64,000 bases of DNA, taken from NCBI RefSeq assembly GCF_000526215.1, contig NZ_JAFQ01000004.1, positions 496,001 to 560,000 of the forward strand, read 5' to 3'. Of the stretch, positions 34,054 through 42,911 are shown one piece after another (within the stretch, counting starts at the first letter, position 1; each line of letters starts with the position of its first letter). This DNA is from Nocardia sp. BMG51109. Lineage in GTDB: Bacteria; Actinomycetota; Actinomycetes; Mycobacteriales; Mycobacteriaceae. The notes below the pieces were generated by a model. The model searched no databases. It was not told the origin of the DNA and worked only from the letters and a program-made list of their open reading frames with translations. The position numbers were made by a program, and so were the translations under genes.

Positions 34054-35712
34054 TCAGCGCAGGTCGCGTCGGCGGAATCCGATGAGGCCCACCGCCATCA
34101 GGGCGGCCGCGATCGCCACCAGGATCACCACCGGTGTGGCGGTGAAGGGCGCCGCGGGCAGCTTCGGCAGATGGCTGTAGGGATCGAGGTTCATCACCCA
34201 TTGCGGCATACCGGAGATCGCGCCGAGCAGGAACAGCGCGATACCCGCCGTGAACACTCCCCACGCCACCGGCGTCCAGCGCGGCAGCAGCCCGAACAGC
34301 AGCACCGTCGCGCCGGTGAACAACCACACCGCCGGCAGCTGCACCAGCGCCGCACCCAGCACCCGCGGCAGCTTGTCACCGATGTCGTGCGCGGCGATGC
34401 CGTAGACGAGCCCGCCGATCCCACCGGAAACCACCAGCAGCACAACCGGCCCGGCCACCGCATACAGCAGATGTGAAGCGGCCCAGCGGATCCGGCCCAC
34501 CGCGCCGGTCAGCACGGCCTCGGCACGATCGGCGGTCTCCTCCGAATACATCCGCAGCGCGGCCGATACCGAGTAGGCCGCCGCCACCACGCCCATGAGC
34601 GTGTAGGCCATGGTGACCATCGAATCCTCGAGCACCTCGGAGCCGCCCATCCGGGCGATGATGTCGCGCATGGTCTCGCTGTCACCCAGTTGGTCGCCGA
34701 TACCGTTGACCACGCTGCCGATCAGCAGCCCGTACAGCCCGAGCCCGACGGCCCACGCCAGCAGCGTCCCGCGCTGCAGCCGCCAAGCCAGCCCGAACGG
34801 CCCGGCGAGCGCCGGCCCGGCGGCGGGCTCCCCCGGCCGCTCCGAGATCAGCCCGGCGCCCAGGTCCCGCCGGGCCAGCAGCGCGTACGCCACCCCGATC
34901 AGCACGACCGCGGTCACCGTGTGCAGCAACAGGATCCACCAGTGGTCACCGGCGAACGGACGCACCTGCAACGACCAGCCCTGCGGCGACAGCCAGGTGA
35001 GCACGTTGGTGGGACCGTCACCGGCGCGGGCGTCACCGACCGCCCGCAGCACGTAGGTCACCGCCAGCACGGTGAAGGCGATCCCCCGCGTGGTGCGGGC
35101 GTTCGCGCTCAGCTGCGCGGCCACCGCCGCGACAGCGGCGAACACGATGCCCGAGGCGGCCTCGGCGAGCCCGAATGCCAGCGCGCCGTTGGCGGGCACG
35201 CCCGCGGCCGTGATGCTGCCGGTGGCGATCACGCCGACGGCCAGCGCACCACCGCATGCGACGATCAGCGCGGCGGTGAGGCTCGCGTACCGCCCCACCC
35301 GCGTCGAGGCCAGCAGTTCTTCGCGGCCTGTCTCCTCCTCGGCACGGGTGTGCCGGATGACGGTGAGGATCGTGGCGATCGCGATGAGCGAGTGGAACGC
35401 ACCGGCCTTCCACATACCGGCCGCACCCAGCGTCGTGTTGTAGATCGGGCCGTACATGGCCAGCTGAGCCGGGCTGGACAGGATCATCCGCGCGAATCCG
35501 GCCAGGTCCGCCTCGTTGGGATAGACGCTCTCGACGCTCTTGACATAGGTGGTGCCCAGCGGTGCCGACAGCAGCAGCACCCACAGCGGCAGCACGATCC
35601 GGTCGCGCCGCAGATACAGTCGCAGCAACCGCAGTGTTCCGGTGAAATCCGCTGCGCCGCGCAGGGATTCGGAGAACCCGTAGTGCGGGCGCGCGACGGT
35701 GGCAGTGGTCAT
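34054..35712 (-). CDS. ABC exporter permease, tetronasin/anthracycline type
   Basis: 552 residues with about twelve membrane segments in two halves, an extended form typical of the tetronasin-type exporter permeases (Rv1217c type). [23 protein letters not shown] opens the first half; the second starts around [19 protein letters not shown]. It exports hydrophobic drugs or lipids together with the ATPase, whose stop overlaps this start (ATGA at 35709-35712). The operon order is tetR, ATPase, permease. Confidence 0.9.
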   Translation of the reverse strand: MTTATVARPHYGFSESLRGAADFTGTLRLLRLYLRRDRIVLPLWVLLLSAPLGTTYVKSVESVYPNEADLAGFARMILSSPAQLAMYGPIYNTTLGAAGMWKAGAFHSLIAIATILTVIRHTRAEEETGREELLASTRVGRYASLTAALIVACGGALAVGVIATGSITAAGVPANGALAFGLAEAASGIVFAAVAAVAAQLSANARTTRGIAFTVLAVTYVLRAVGDARAGDGPTNVLTWLSPQGWSLQVRPFAGDHWWILLLHTVTAVVLIGVAYALLARRDLGAGLISERPGEPAAGPALAGPFGLAWRLQRGTLLAWAVGLGLYGLLIGSVVNGIGDQLGDSETMRDIIARMGGSEVLEDSMVTMAYTLMGVVAAAYSVSAALRMYSEETADRAEAVLTGAVGRIRWAASHLLYAVAGPVVLLVVSGGIGGLVYGIAAHDIGDKLPRVLGAALVQLPAVWLFTGATVLLFGLLPRWTPVAWGVFTAGIALFLLGAISGMPQWVMNLDPYSHLPKLPAAPFTATPVVILVAIAAALMAVGLIGFRRRDLR

Positions 35713-36650
35713 TTCGTGACCTCCGCGAAACGGCGGGACGAATCGGCTGCGTCGGCGGAATCGTCCCCGTCGAGCGAATAGTGGCGCAGGAACAGCTCTT
35801 CCAGCGACGGCGGCTGACTGACCAGGCTGCGCACACCGGCATCGCCGAGTGTGCGGATCAGCTCACCCAGATGTTCGGCGTCGACCTGGCAGCGCAGCGT
35901 GTGATCCTCGACGGTGACGTCCTCGACGCCGGGAATCCTGCTGAGATCACCTGGGTCACCGAGCATTTCGGCGGTGATCGCGGTGCGGCTCAGGTGCCGC
36001 ATCTCCGCGAGCGTCCCGCTCTCCACCGTCCTCCCGGAACGAATGATGGTGACCCGTTCGCACAGCATCTCCACCTCGGACAGGATGTGGCTGGACAGCA
36101 GCACGGTCACCCCGCGGTCGACCGCCTCGCGCACACATTCCCGGAAAACCTGTTCCATCAACGGATCCAGGCCCGAGGTGGGCTCGTCGAGCAGCAGCAG
36201 GTTGGCGTTCGAGGAGAACGCCGACACCAGCGCGACCTTCTGCCGGTTGCCCTTCGAATAGGTGCGGGCCCGCTTGCGCGGATCCAGCTCGAACCGTTCG
36301 ATCAGCTCCTCCCGGCGGTCGGCATCGATACCGCCGCGCATCCGGGCGAGCAGGTCGATGGTCTCGCCGCCGGACAGCGACGGCCACAGCGTGACATCGC
36401 CCGGGACGTAGGCGATTTCGTGATGCAGGCCGACCGCGTCGGCCCACGGGTCACGGCCGAGCACCTGGGCCTCGCCCGAGGTCTTGGCCAGGATGCCCAG
36501 CAGGATGCGGATGGTGGTGGATTTCCCGGCGCCGTTGGGGCCGAGGAAGCCGTGCACCTCGCCCTCGGCGACCTCGAGGTCGAGGCCGTCGAGGGCGCGA
36601 ACCTGTCCGAAATGCTTGTGCAGATCTCGGACGACGATCGCGGATGACAT
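35709..36650 (-). CDS. ABC exporter ATPase, tetronasin type
   Basis: 313 residues. Walker [11 protein letters not shown] (about residue 39), signature-region [15 protein letters not shown], Walker [15 protein letters not shown] and H-loop SSHIL are intact. The C-terminal 90 residues are the DrrA-like extension. Counterpart of Rv1218c, an efflux pump whose loss changes drug sensitivity in M. tuberculosis. It is 24 bp downstream of the TetR gene and overlaps the permease by four bases. Confidence 0.93.
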   Translation of the reverse strand: MSSAIVVRDLHKHFGQVRALDGLDLEVAEGEVHGFLGPNGAGKSTTIRILLGILAKTSGEAQVLGRDPWADAVGLHHEIAYVPGDVTLWPSLSGGETIDLLARMRGGIDADRREELIERFELDPRKRARTYSKGNRQKVALVSAFSSNANLLLLDEPTSGLDPLMEQVFRECVREAVDRGVTVLLSSHILSEVEMLCERVTIIRSGRTVESGTLAEMRHLSRTAITAEMLGDPGDLSRIPGVEDVTVEDHTLRCQVDAEHLGELIRTLGDAGVRSLVSQPPSLEELFLRHYSLDGDDSADAADSSRRFAEVTK

Positions 36651-36674
36651 CGAATCTCCTTGTGAGATCGGGGG

Positions 36675-37328
36675 TCACCGATCGGCGAGCAGGGTGTCCA
36701 GCATCGTCGAATCGGTGAACAGTCCATGAGTGTTGACTTCGACCGCCGGCAGCATCATCTGGTCGGCGTACTCGCGCAGCGCTTTTCGGTAGTCGAGCTT
36801 TCCGTCGTGCCGGGCGGCATACAGCTGCAGGAAGAAGAAGAACCCGCCGCCGTTCTGTACCGCCAGGTAGTTGGCCGTCGCCTTCGGATCCATCGGGGGC
36901 CGCAAGGTTCCGGCCTCGACCCCGATCGTGAGGTATGCCTCGACGTCGGATCTCATCTGCTCGAACATCGTCACCATCAGCGGGCCCCCGGCTTGGAAGG
37001 AACGCATCAGGTAGGCGATATGCGGGGCGTACTCCTCGATCTCCGCGAGCGCCTGCAGCGTCGCGGCCGGCGAGGGATGCTGTACGTACTCGGTCTTCGC
37101 CGAGCGAATGATCTCCCGGACGTGTTCGTCGCACGCCTCCCGGAGCCCGTCCTTCGACCCGAAGTGGTGATTGACGAGCCCGGGCGAGACTCCCGCGGCC
37201 TTCGCGATTGCCCGAACACCGACCCCGAACCCCTCCTCGCCGAACACGACGACGGCGGCGTCCCGGATGCGGGCGCGAGTGCTCAGATCCTGGGCGGATC
37301 CTTCCGGTACGGCTGCTCCCTTGAACAC
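36675..37328 (-). CDS. TetR repressor of the ABC exporter operon
   Basis: 217 residues. The HTH reads IRDAAVVVFGEEGFGVGVRAIAKAAGVSPGLVNHHFGSKDGLREAC; the C-terminal domain is Tyr/Met-rich, fitting binding of bulky ligands. It heads the operon with the exporter, as Rv1219c does. GTG 37328 is used; the palindrome TTGAACA-CA-TGTTCAA overlaps the start codon, so autorepression is expected. Confidence 0.9.
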   Translation of the reverse strand: MFKGAAVPEGSAQDLSTRARIRDAAVVVFGEEGFGVGVRAIAKAAGVSPGLVNHHFGSKDGLREACDEHVREIIRSAKTEYVQHPSPAATLQALAEIEEYAPHIAYLMRSFQAGGPLMVTMFEQMRSDVEAYLTIGVEAGTLRPPMDPKATANYLAVQNGGGFFFFLQLYAARHDGKLDYRKALREYADQMMLPAVEVNTHGLFTDSTMLDTLLADR

Positions 37329-37356
37329 ATGTTCAATATACTAAACAGTCGTTCAA
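37321..37356. promoter_or_regulatory. Two TetR operator sites overlapping the exporter-operon promoter
   Basis: Site 1, 37321-37336, ttgaaca-ca-tgttcaa, has perfect 7-base arms. Site 2, 37340-37356, is a weaker copy ending cgttcaa. Between them the minus-strand TAGTAT (37338-37343) lies 9 bases before the start. The layout fits direct repression of the tetR-ABC operon. Confidence 0.65.
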
Positions 37357-37505
37357 TCGGCACGCAAGACTTTTCGCGCAACGATTTTCGAACGCCATAG
37401 CCGCAGGTCAGCAACACATCAAATGGTCGGATGATCGGATGGCGAGGCGCCCGCGCGAGCCCGGAGAGACCTCGCACGGCGGACGGAGCAGGTCGTCCGC
37501 GTTCG

Positions 37506-38153
37506 CTACCCGCGCGAGGCGCAGAGCAGGCCGTCCCCCACGGGAATCAGCACGCTGGTCAGCTGCGGATCCTCGGCCACCGTCCGGGTGGCCGCGCGCA
37601 CCGCCAGCGTGGCCGGATCGCGCTGCGACTGATCGGGCACCCGGCCGCCGAGCAGGGCATTGTGCAGCAGGATCGCACCGCCCTCGCGCAGCAAGCGCAC
37701 CCCCTGCTCGACGTACTGCGGGTGCTCCAGCGGCGTGGCGTCCACGAACACCAGGTCGTAGGCGCCGTCGGCCAGGCGCGGGAGCACGTCCAGGGCGCGG
37801 CCGTTGATCAGCCGGGTGCGCGCCTGCGGAATATCGGCGGCGCGGAACGCCTCGCGCGCCGCGCGCTGATGTTCCGGCTCGGAGTCGATGGTGGTCAGCG
37901 TGCCGTCCTCGCGCATGCCGTCGAGCAGCCACAGTCCGCTGATCCCCGCGCCGGTGCCGACCTCGACCACCGCCCGCGCCCCCGACATCTGGGCATACAT
38001 ACTCAGCAGCGCGCCCACCGAGGGCGGCACCGGCGCGGCCCCCAGCTCCGTGGCCCGCTCGCGCGCGGCCAGCAGAATCTCGTCCTCGGCGACGGATTCC
38101 TCGACGTAGGCGAGGTTGCGCTGCGCGGCCGATGCCGCGGGTGTCTGGCTCAC
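37506..38153 (-). CDS. Class I SAM-dependent O-methyltransferase
   Basis: 215 residues, the same length as recalled for Rv1220c. SAM-binding motif [19 protein letters not shown], acidic loop TIDSEPEHQ and [16 protein letters not shown] (metal/substrate region) match catechol/caffeoyl-CoA-type O-methyltransferases. The start is GTG 38153: TAGCCT ends 7 bases upstream and the SAM domain begins at the family's usual distance; the longer frame is unsupported. It is divergent from sigE, as in mycobacteria. Substrate unknown. Confidence 0.9.
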   Translation of the reverse strand: MSQTPAASAAQRNLAYVEESVAEDEILLAARERATELGAAPVPPSVGALLSMYAQMSGARAVVEVGTGAGISGLWLLDGMREDGTLTTIDSEPEHQRAAREAFRAADIPQARTRLINGRALDVLPRLADGAYDLVFVDATPLEHPQYVEQGVRLLREGGAILLHNALLGGRVPDQSQRDPATLAVRAATRTVAEDPQLTSVLIPVGDGLLCASRG

Positions 38154-38160
38154 GGCTATG

Positions 38161-38166
38161 AGGCTA
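38161..38166 (-). promoter_or_regulatory. -10 element (TAGCCT) for the O-methyltransferase
   Basis: TAGCCT on the minus strand, 7 bases before GTG 38153, no Shine-Dalgarno. Confidence 0.5.
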
Positions 38167-38324
38167 ACGGCGAAACTCACCCCGCGTCGCGATCGACGGG
38201 CAAGCGGTCGTGACCGCGTCCGCCATTTTCTCAGGTGTCCCTCAGCATCCCCACACCACCGACACATCGGGACCCGACAGAGTAAGGGCTACGCAAAGGC
38301 CGACCGACCGACGGGCGACGCCCG

Positions 38325-38350
38325 GGAACACCGCACCCCGGTCCGCGGTT
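38325..38350 (+). promoter_or_regulatory. ECF-type promoter upstream of sigE
   Basis: GGAAC (38325-38329), 18 bases, then GTT (38348-38350). This is the -35/-10 pattern of SigE/SigH-type ECF sigma factors and implies autoregulation or SigH control. It leaves a leader of about 75 bases with AGGAGG before sigE. Confidence 0.65.
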
Positions 38351-38433
38351 GTACCCGGTGCGCGGCAGGTGAGTGAACCCACCCGCCGCACTTGCGCCGA
38401 CCACGGTCCCGAGCAGGAGGTAATCCCATCCAC

Positions 38434-39282
38434 ATGGTCGATGCGGCGCGTGACTACGCCACCTTGCCCGAGTCGGGCCTGCCGGTCGCCGGCGGTTCGG
38501 CCGAGTATGCACTGCCCGCGGCGGACAGCAGCGACCCTGCGACATCCACCGTATCCGAGACCGGCGTAGTCCCGCCCGAACCCGAGAACCTCGCGCACCC
38601 GGACCTCGCGCCCGATGCCGAGAATATGGACAGCACCGCCGCCGAGAATATTGACGGCACCGCCGCCGAGGAGATGGGTGGCGCCGCCGACGAGGACGAC
38701 GAATCCCTGTCCGGCACCGCGGCCTTCGACGCCACCGGCGACCGGTCCATGATGCCGTCCTGGGACGAACTGGTCCGCGAGCACGCCGACCGGGTCTACC
38801 GGCTGGCCTACCGCCTGACCGGCGATCCGCAGGACGCCGAGGATCTGACCCAGGAGACGTTCATCCGGGTCTTCCGCTCCCTGTCGAACTACCAGCCGGG
38901 CACCTTCGAGGGCTGGCTGCACCGCATCACCACGAACCTGTTCCTGGACATGGTGCGCCGCCGGAATCGGATCCGGATGGAGGCGCTGCCCGACGACTAC
39001 GACCGGGTGCCCTCCGAGGGCCCCGATCCCGAGCAGGTCTATCACGACGCCAACCTGGATCCGGACCTGCAGTCGGCACTGGATTCGCTGGCTCCGGAGT
39101 TCCGCGCGGCCGTGGTCCTGTGCGATATCGAGGGCCTGTCCTACGAGGAGATCGGCGCGACGCTCGGCGTGAAACTGGGCACCGTGCGCAGTCGGATCCA
39201 CCGTGGACGCCAGGCACTCCGCGAGCACCTTGCGCATAATGGAGCGCAGCAGCGGTTCGCCGCTGACGAGAAGGTCGGGTAG
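38434..39282 (+). CDS. sigE: ECF sigma factor SigE
   Basis: Envelope-stress sigma factor, 282 residues. From about residue 105 it matches SigE closely: region 2 ([43 protein letters not shown]) and region 4 ([32 protein letters not shown]). The N-terminal 100 residues are acidic and repetitive ([17 protein letters not shown]), unlike the mycobacterial N-terminus. ATG 38434 is the only ATG near, but AGGAGG is 13 bases away and better spaced for an in-frame ATC at 38428. It is followed by its anti-sigma factor and regulon members htrA and tatB. Confidence 0.93.
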   Translation: MVDAARDYATLPESGLPVAGGSAEYALPAADSSDPATSTVSETGVVPPEPENLAHPDLAPDAENMDSTAAENIDGTAAEEMGGAADEDDESLSGTAAFDATGDRSMMPSWDELVREHADRVYRLAYRLTGDPQDAEDLTQETFIRVFRSLSNYQPGTFEGWLHRITTNLFLDMVRRRNRIRMEALPDDYDRVPSEGPDPEQVYHDANLDPDLQSALDSLAPEFRAAVVLCDIEGLSYEEIGATLGVKLGTVRSRIHRGRQALREHLAHNGAQQRFAADEKVG

Positions 39283-39344
39283 TACACCGCCGTGCCGAGG
39301 CGGAGCCCGGCGTCAGTATTCGTCCGTCGGAAGGGTGTGCACGT

Positions 39345-39809
39345 ATGGGTGGCGAGGACGCCGCGGCGAGCCGCGAGTCCGGGACGGCGGCGGGCCGCGG
39401 GCCCGGCGCAGCGGCGGGCCGCGGGCCCGGCCGCCCGGCACGTTTCGCTCCGACCGAGCATCTGGCGAGCGAGGCGATAGCCGCCTACGTGGACGGCGAG
39501 TTGCGCATGAACGCCTATTTGCGCGCGGCCGAGCATCTCGCCAAATGCCCCGAGTGCGCGGCCGAGGTCGACGCCCAGCAACAGGCGCGCATTGCGCTGC
39601 GCCGAGCGGCGCAACGGCAGATCTCGGCGCCGGGGGCGCTCACCGACAGCCTGAGCCGAATTCCGTTGGCAAATCTTCCCGGTGCGATGGACGAGATGAC
39701 GCGCGGATCGAGTTTCCCGGACCCGCGCGGGGATTCGTTCCGTTTCGTGTCCACCGATCGCGAGTTCTCTCCGGAGAGCAGGCGGTGGACCGGATGGTGG
39801 CGCAAGTAG
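39345..39809 (+). CDS. rseA: Anti-sigma-E factor RseA (zinc-binding)
   Basis: 154 residues, cytosolic. After a Gly/Ala/Arg-rich start (repeated AAGRGPG) comes the ZAS domain: LASEAIAAYVDGELRMNAYLRAAEHLAKCPEC, with the H-x3-C-x2-C zinc motif that in mycobacterial RseA binds SigE and releases it on oxidation or PknB/ClpC1P2 control. No membrane helix. The place between sigE and htrA matches Rv1222. Confidence 0.9.
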   Translation: MGGEDAAASRESGTAAGRGPGAAAGRGPGRPARFAPTEHLASEAIAAYVDGELRMNAYLRAAEHLAKCPECAAEVDAQQQARIALRRAAQRQISAPGALTDSLSRIPLANLPGAMDEMTRGSSFPDPRGDSFRFVSTDREFSPESRRWTGWWRK

Positions 39810-39812
39810 AGT
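39807..39812 (+). promoter_or_regulatory. Possible internal -10 element (TAGAGT) for htrA
   Basis: TAGAGT overlaps the rseA stop codon and ends 7 bases before the htrA GTG, which has no Shine-Dalgarno. A leaderless internal start is possible. Confidence 0.35.
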
Positions 39813-39819
39813 TCGACAC

Positions 39820-41388
39820 GTGACCACCGAATCGACGAACACCGGATCACAACCCGAACAGCCCGGCGAGTCGGCGACAGACGCTGTGTCGAATTCGGCG
39901 GCCGAACGGGGGAACCTGAGGCCGCCGGACGCGCCCGTCCTGGGACCGCGACCGGTCTATCGGCCCGACATAGACAAACACACCGCGCGCGCCTTCCGCC
40001 GTCCCAACGGCCAGAGCGGCTCGTTCTCGACCCCGCCCGCCGGCCCCGCCGAGCAGCCGCGCCACGACGGCCCGGAACTGGTGAACCGGCCGCCCGACGC
40101 GGTACTGGCCGAGGCATTCGGCCGCCCCGAGGGCTCCAGCGAACTGCTGCAACGTGATCCGGACGCCGACACCGACACCGCGCCGCCGGCCGGACCGGCC
40201 GATCCGTGGCGCGACCCGGATACCGCCGCCCGGATGGGCGCGCCGGCCATCACCACCCAGCAGGACCGGCCGCTCCCCCCGGCCTCCCGGCTCACCGCCC
40301 GCGAGGTGCTGTTCGGTAAGCGGGTGGCACCTGCCGCGCTGGCCATCCTGGCCGTGGTCGCCCTGGTGATCGGCGTGGCCGGTGGTCTCGTGGGCCGGCT
40401 GACCGGCGACACCACCGCGGCGCTCACCTCCCGCAAGGTCTCCCTGGAGCAGGAAGGCGCCTCGGACAAGCCGCAAGGGAAAGTCGCGCAGGTGGCCGAC
40501 GCGGTGCTGCCGTCGGTGGTGCAGATCCGCGAGACCGTCGGCGACAACGGCGCCATCGGTTCGGGTGTGGTGATAGACGGCGCGGGCTACATCGTCACCA
40601 ACAATCACGTGATTTCCATGGTGGCACTGGACAAGTCGGGCAAGGGCAAGATCCAGGCGATCTTCAACGACGGCACCAAGGCCGCGGCGCAGATCGTCGG
40701 CCGCGACCCCAAGACCGACCTCGCGGTGCTGAAGGTCGACGTCAAGAATCTGACCGTGGCCCGGATGGGCAAGTCGAGCGATGTCCGGGTCGGCGACGAC
40801 GTGCTCGCGATCGGATCGCCGCTCGGCCTGACCAAGACCGTCACCTCCGGCATCGTCAGCGCGCTGAACCGGCCGATGCAGGAACCCTCCGAACCCGGCG
40901 ACGACACCGCGGGCGCCTTCGACGCCGTGCAGACCGACGCCGCGATCAACCACGGCAACTCGGGCGGCGCGCTCGTCGACGGCGAGGGCCGGCTGGTCGG
41001 TCTCAACACCGCCATCCGCAGCGAGAGCGGCGGATCGGTCGGCCTCGGCTTCGCCATTCCGGTGGATCTGGTACAGCGGATAGCCCAGACGCTGATCCGC
41101 GACGGCTCGGTGCATCACGCCACGCTCGGGGTGAGTGCGCGCACCAAGGGCGTCGAGAACGACGCGATGAGCGGGGCGCAGGTCGCCGACGTGCAGGCCG
41201 ACAGCTCGGCCTCGAAGGCCGGCATCGCGGAGGGTGACGTGATCGTGAAGGTCGGCGACCGCGACATCACCAACACGGAGGAGCTGACCGTCGCGGTGCA
41301 GTCGCGCCGGATCGGCGAGACGGTGGATGTCCAGCTGGTCCGCGACGGCCGGCAGGTGACCTTCCCCGTCACCCTGCAATCCGACTGA
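39820..41388 (+). CDS. htrA: HtrA/DegP-like membrane serine protease with PDZ
   Basis: Envelope quality-control protease, 522 residues. A disordered Pro/Asp-rich cytosolic region (1-165) precedes one membrane helix (APAALAILAVVALVIGVAGGLVG). In the protease domain His is in VTNNHVI, Asp in DPKTDLAVL and Ser in NHGNSGGAL. The PDZ domain follows at about 420-520 (SKAGIAEGDVIVKVGDRDI). GTG 39820 starts 10 bp after rseA. The arrangement sigE-rseA-htrA-tatB matches Rv1221-Rv1224. Confidence 0.95.
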   Translation: MTTESTNTGSQPEQPGESATDAVSNSAAERGNLRPPDAPVLGPRPVYRPDIDKHTARAFRRPNGQSGSFSTPPAGPAEQPRHDGPELVNRPPDAVLAEAFGRPEGSSELLQRDPDADTDTAPPAGPADPWRDPDTAARMGAPAITTQQDRPLPPASRLTAREVLFGKRVAPAALAILAVVALVIGVAGGLVGRLTGDTTAALTSRKVSLEQEGASDKPQGKVAQVADAVLPSVVQIRETVGDNGAIGSGVVIDGAGYIVTNNHVISMVALDKSGKGKIQAIFNDGTKAAAQIVGRDPKTDLAVLKVDVKNLTVARMGKSSDVRVGDDVLAIGSPLGLTKTVTSGIVSALNRPMQEPSEPGDDTAGAFDAVQTDAAINHGNSGGALVDGEGRLVGLNTAIRSESGGSVGLGFAIPVDLVQRIAQTLIRDGSVHHATLGVSARTKGVENDAMSGAQVADVQADSSASKAGIAEGDVIVKVGDRDITNTEELTVAVQSRRIGETVDVQLVRDGRQVTFPVTLQSD

Positions 41389-41439
41389 CACCGGCGGGAC
41401 CCGAACGGACTGCCCGGGTCGGCGCCCCGCCGGCCCGGG

Positions 41440-41445
41440 TAGTCT
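41440..41445 (+). promoter_or_regulatory. -10 element (TAGTCT) for tatB
   Basis: TAGTCT ends 6 bases before GTG 41452, no Shine-Dalgarno; leaderless start inferred. Confidence 0.5.
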
Positions 41446-41451
41446 GATTAC

Positions 41452-41883
41452 GTGTTCAACATCGGCTGGCCCGAGATGGTGATCCTGGTGGTCGCCGCCT
41501 TGGTGATCCTCGGCCCGGATCGGTTGCCGGGTGCGATCCGGTGGACCGCGCAGAGCCTCCGGCAGGTGCGCGACTATGCCAACGGCGCCACCAGCCAATT
41601 GCGTAACGACCTGGGTCCGGAATTCGACGAGATCCGCAAGCCGCTGCAGGAGATCAACGAGCTGCGCCGGCCCCTGGACCAGTTCCGCGGGATGACACCG
41701 CGGGCGGCGGTGACCAGACATCTACTGAACGGCGACGATTCACTGTTCACCGGAAACTTCGACAAACCGTCCAGTACGTCCAATAGTTCCGATTATTCAC
41801 AGCCGTCTGCCTATTCACCCCCGGAGCCACCGAAACCGCTCGCGCGGAACGAGAAACCGCCGATCGATTTCGACGCTACCTAG
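41452..41883 (+). CDS. tatB: Twin-arginine translocase subunit TatB
   Basis: 143 residues. The N-terminal helix [19 protein letters not shown] is followed by the hinge GPDRLP and an amphipathic helix ([20 protein letters not shown]), then a polar Ser/Pro tail. This is the TatB version of the TatA/B fold, with Glu8 in GWPEM. It works with TatA and TatC, encoded elsewhere, to export folded proteins. Confidence 0.95.
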   Translation: MFNIGWPEMVILVVAALVILGPDRLPGAIRWTAQSLRQVRDYANGATSQLRNDLGPEFDEIRKPLQEINELRRPLDQFRGMTPRAAVTRHLLNGDDSLFTGNFDKPSSTSNSSDYSQPSAYSPPEPPKPLARNEKPPIDFDAT

Positions 41884-42023
41884 CCGAGCCGCCCTTTTTC
41901 GGTCGTGACCACCGGTGATTCCGGTTGCCGGGTTTGGTGCCGATCGGAACAATTCTCCGCAATTCCGACGCAGGCCGGAGCGCTTTGTCAACAGGGCTAG
42001 ACACATTCGGCTGTCGAGCTATC

Positions 42024-42029
42024 TAGACT
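42024..42029 (+). promoter_or_regulatory. -10 element (TAGACT) for the HTH protein
   Basis: TAGACT ends 6 bases before ATG 42036, no Shine-Dalgarno. Confidence 0.55.
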
Positions 42030-42035
42030 GCGCAC

Positions 42036-42872
42036 ATGTCGGCCGATGAGGTGGCACGAGTGTTCGCGATCGAGGATAAGGTCGAGCGCCTCAAGGCTGC
42101 CACCGAAGGGGTCGCCCAGGCCCAGCAGACCATCAACGAGCTCACCCGAATTCGGCGCGCCGTCATCCGGGAACTGCATGCCGAGGGCTGGACCTTCGCC
42201 AGAATCGGTGCGGCGGCGGGGCTTTCCCGCGCGCGGATTCATCAGGTGAGTACCCAGGGCCCGGTGCCGGAGGGATTGTTCTTCGGGCACGGCCCGCTCA
42301 CCATCCTCGCGCCCGATGTGCGCAGCACGACCCGCACGGCACCGCTGGTCGGCGCGCCGGATCCGGCCGCACCGCATCGGCTCGTGGAACTGTTGCGGGA
42401 GCTGGGGTTCTCGGCCTCGGTCGAGCGGTTCCTGCCCGGCCGCCCGCTCGATCTGGACCGCGACGGCCTGATCGTGCTGGGCGGTCCGGAACTGTCGCCG
42501 AGCCTGCGCTATCTGGCCGCCTCCGATCCGCGGTTGCGCCGCACCGTCGCCCGGGCCGGCCGGGTGCGGCGCGGCATCGAGGACCGCGCCGCGCGCCGGG
42601 TGTACCGTCCGGGCGGCACCGAACCCTACGACATCGCCTACCTCGCCCGCCTGCCCCGTCCCGACGGCCGCGGCACGGTGCTGGTGCTCGACGGGTTGCA
42701 TCCGCCCGGCTCGCTGGGCGCCATCCGCCTGCTCGCCACCCGCCTGGCCACGCTGCACGAGCGGGCCGGGCTGCTCCCCTTCTCCTCCGTCGTCGGCGTG
42801 CGCTACGACCGCAGCACCGGCGAACCACTGGAGGCCGACCTGCTCACGCCGATCTACCGGCACGAAAGGTAG
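42036..42872 (+). CDS. HTH protein with a C-terminal domain of unknown function
   Basis: 278 residues. An N-terminal coiled coil (IEDKVERLKAATEGVAQAQQ) leads to a sigma-region-4-like HTH (WTFARIGAAAGLSRARIHQV, residues 51-71). The rest holds an alpha/beta domain with the loop GLIVLGGPELSPSLRYLAASD (about 146-166) and YDIAYLARLP...GTVLVLDGLHPPGSLGAI. The GGPxxSP loop resembles nucleotide- or sugar-sensing Rossmann-like domains joined to HTHs in other actinobacteria, but this is a pattern match only. It lies between tatB and folP2. Confidence 0.75.
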   Translation: MSADEVARVFAIEDKVERLKAATEGVAQAQQTINELTRIRRAVIRELHAEGWTFARIGAAAGLSRARIHQVSTQGPVPEGLFFGHGPLTILAPDVRSTTRTAPLVGAPDPAAPHRLVELLRELGFSASVERFLPGRPLDLDRDGLIVLGGPELSPSLRYLAASDPRLRRTVARAGRVRRGIEDRAARRVYRPGGTEPYDIAYLARLPRPDGRGTVLVLDGLHPPGSLGAIRLLATRLATLHERAGLLPFSSVVGVRYDRSTGEPLEADLLTPIYRHER

Positions 42873-42898
42873 CGGCACCCGGCTGGGACAGGGGTCGG

Positions 42899-42904
42899 TA
42901 CAGT
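42899..42904 (+). promoter_or_regulatory. -10 element (TACAGT) for folP2
   Basis: TACAGT ends 7 bases before ATG 42912. A GGGAG also lies close to the start, so leaderless and leadered initiation are both possible. Confidence 0.4.
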
Positions 42905-42911
42905 CGGGAGC

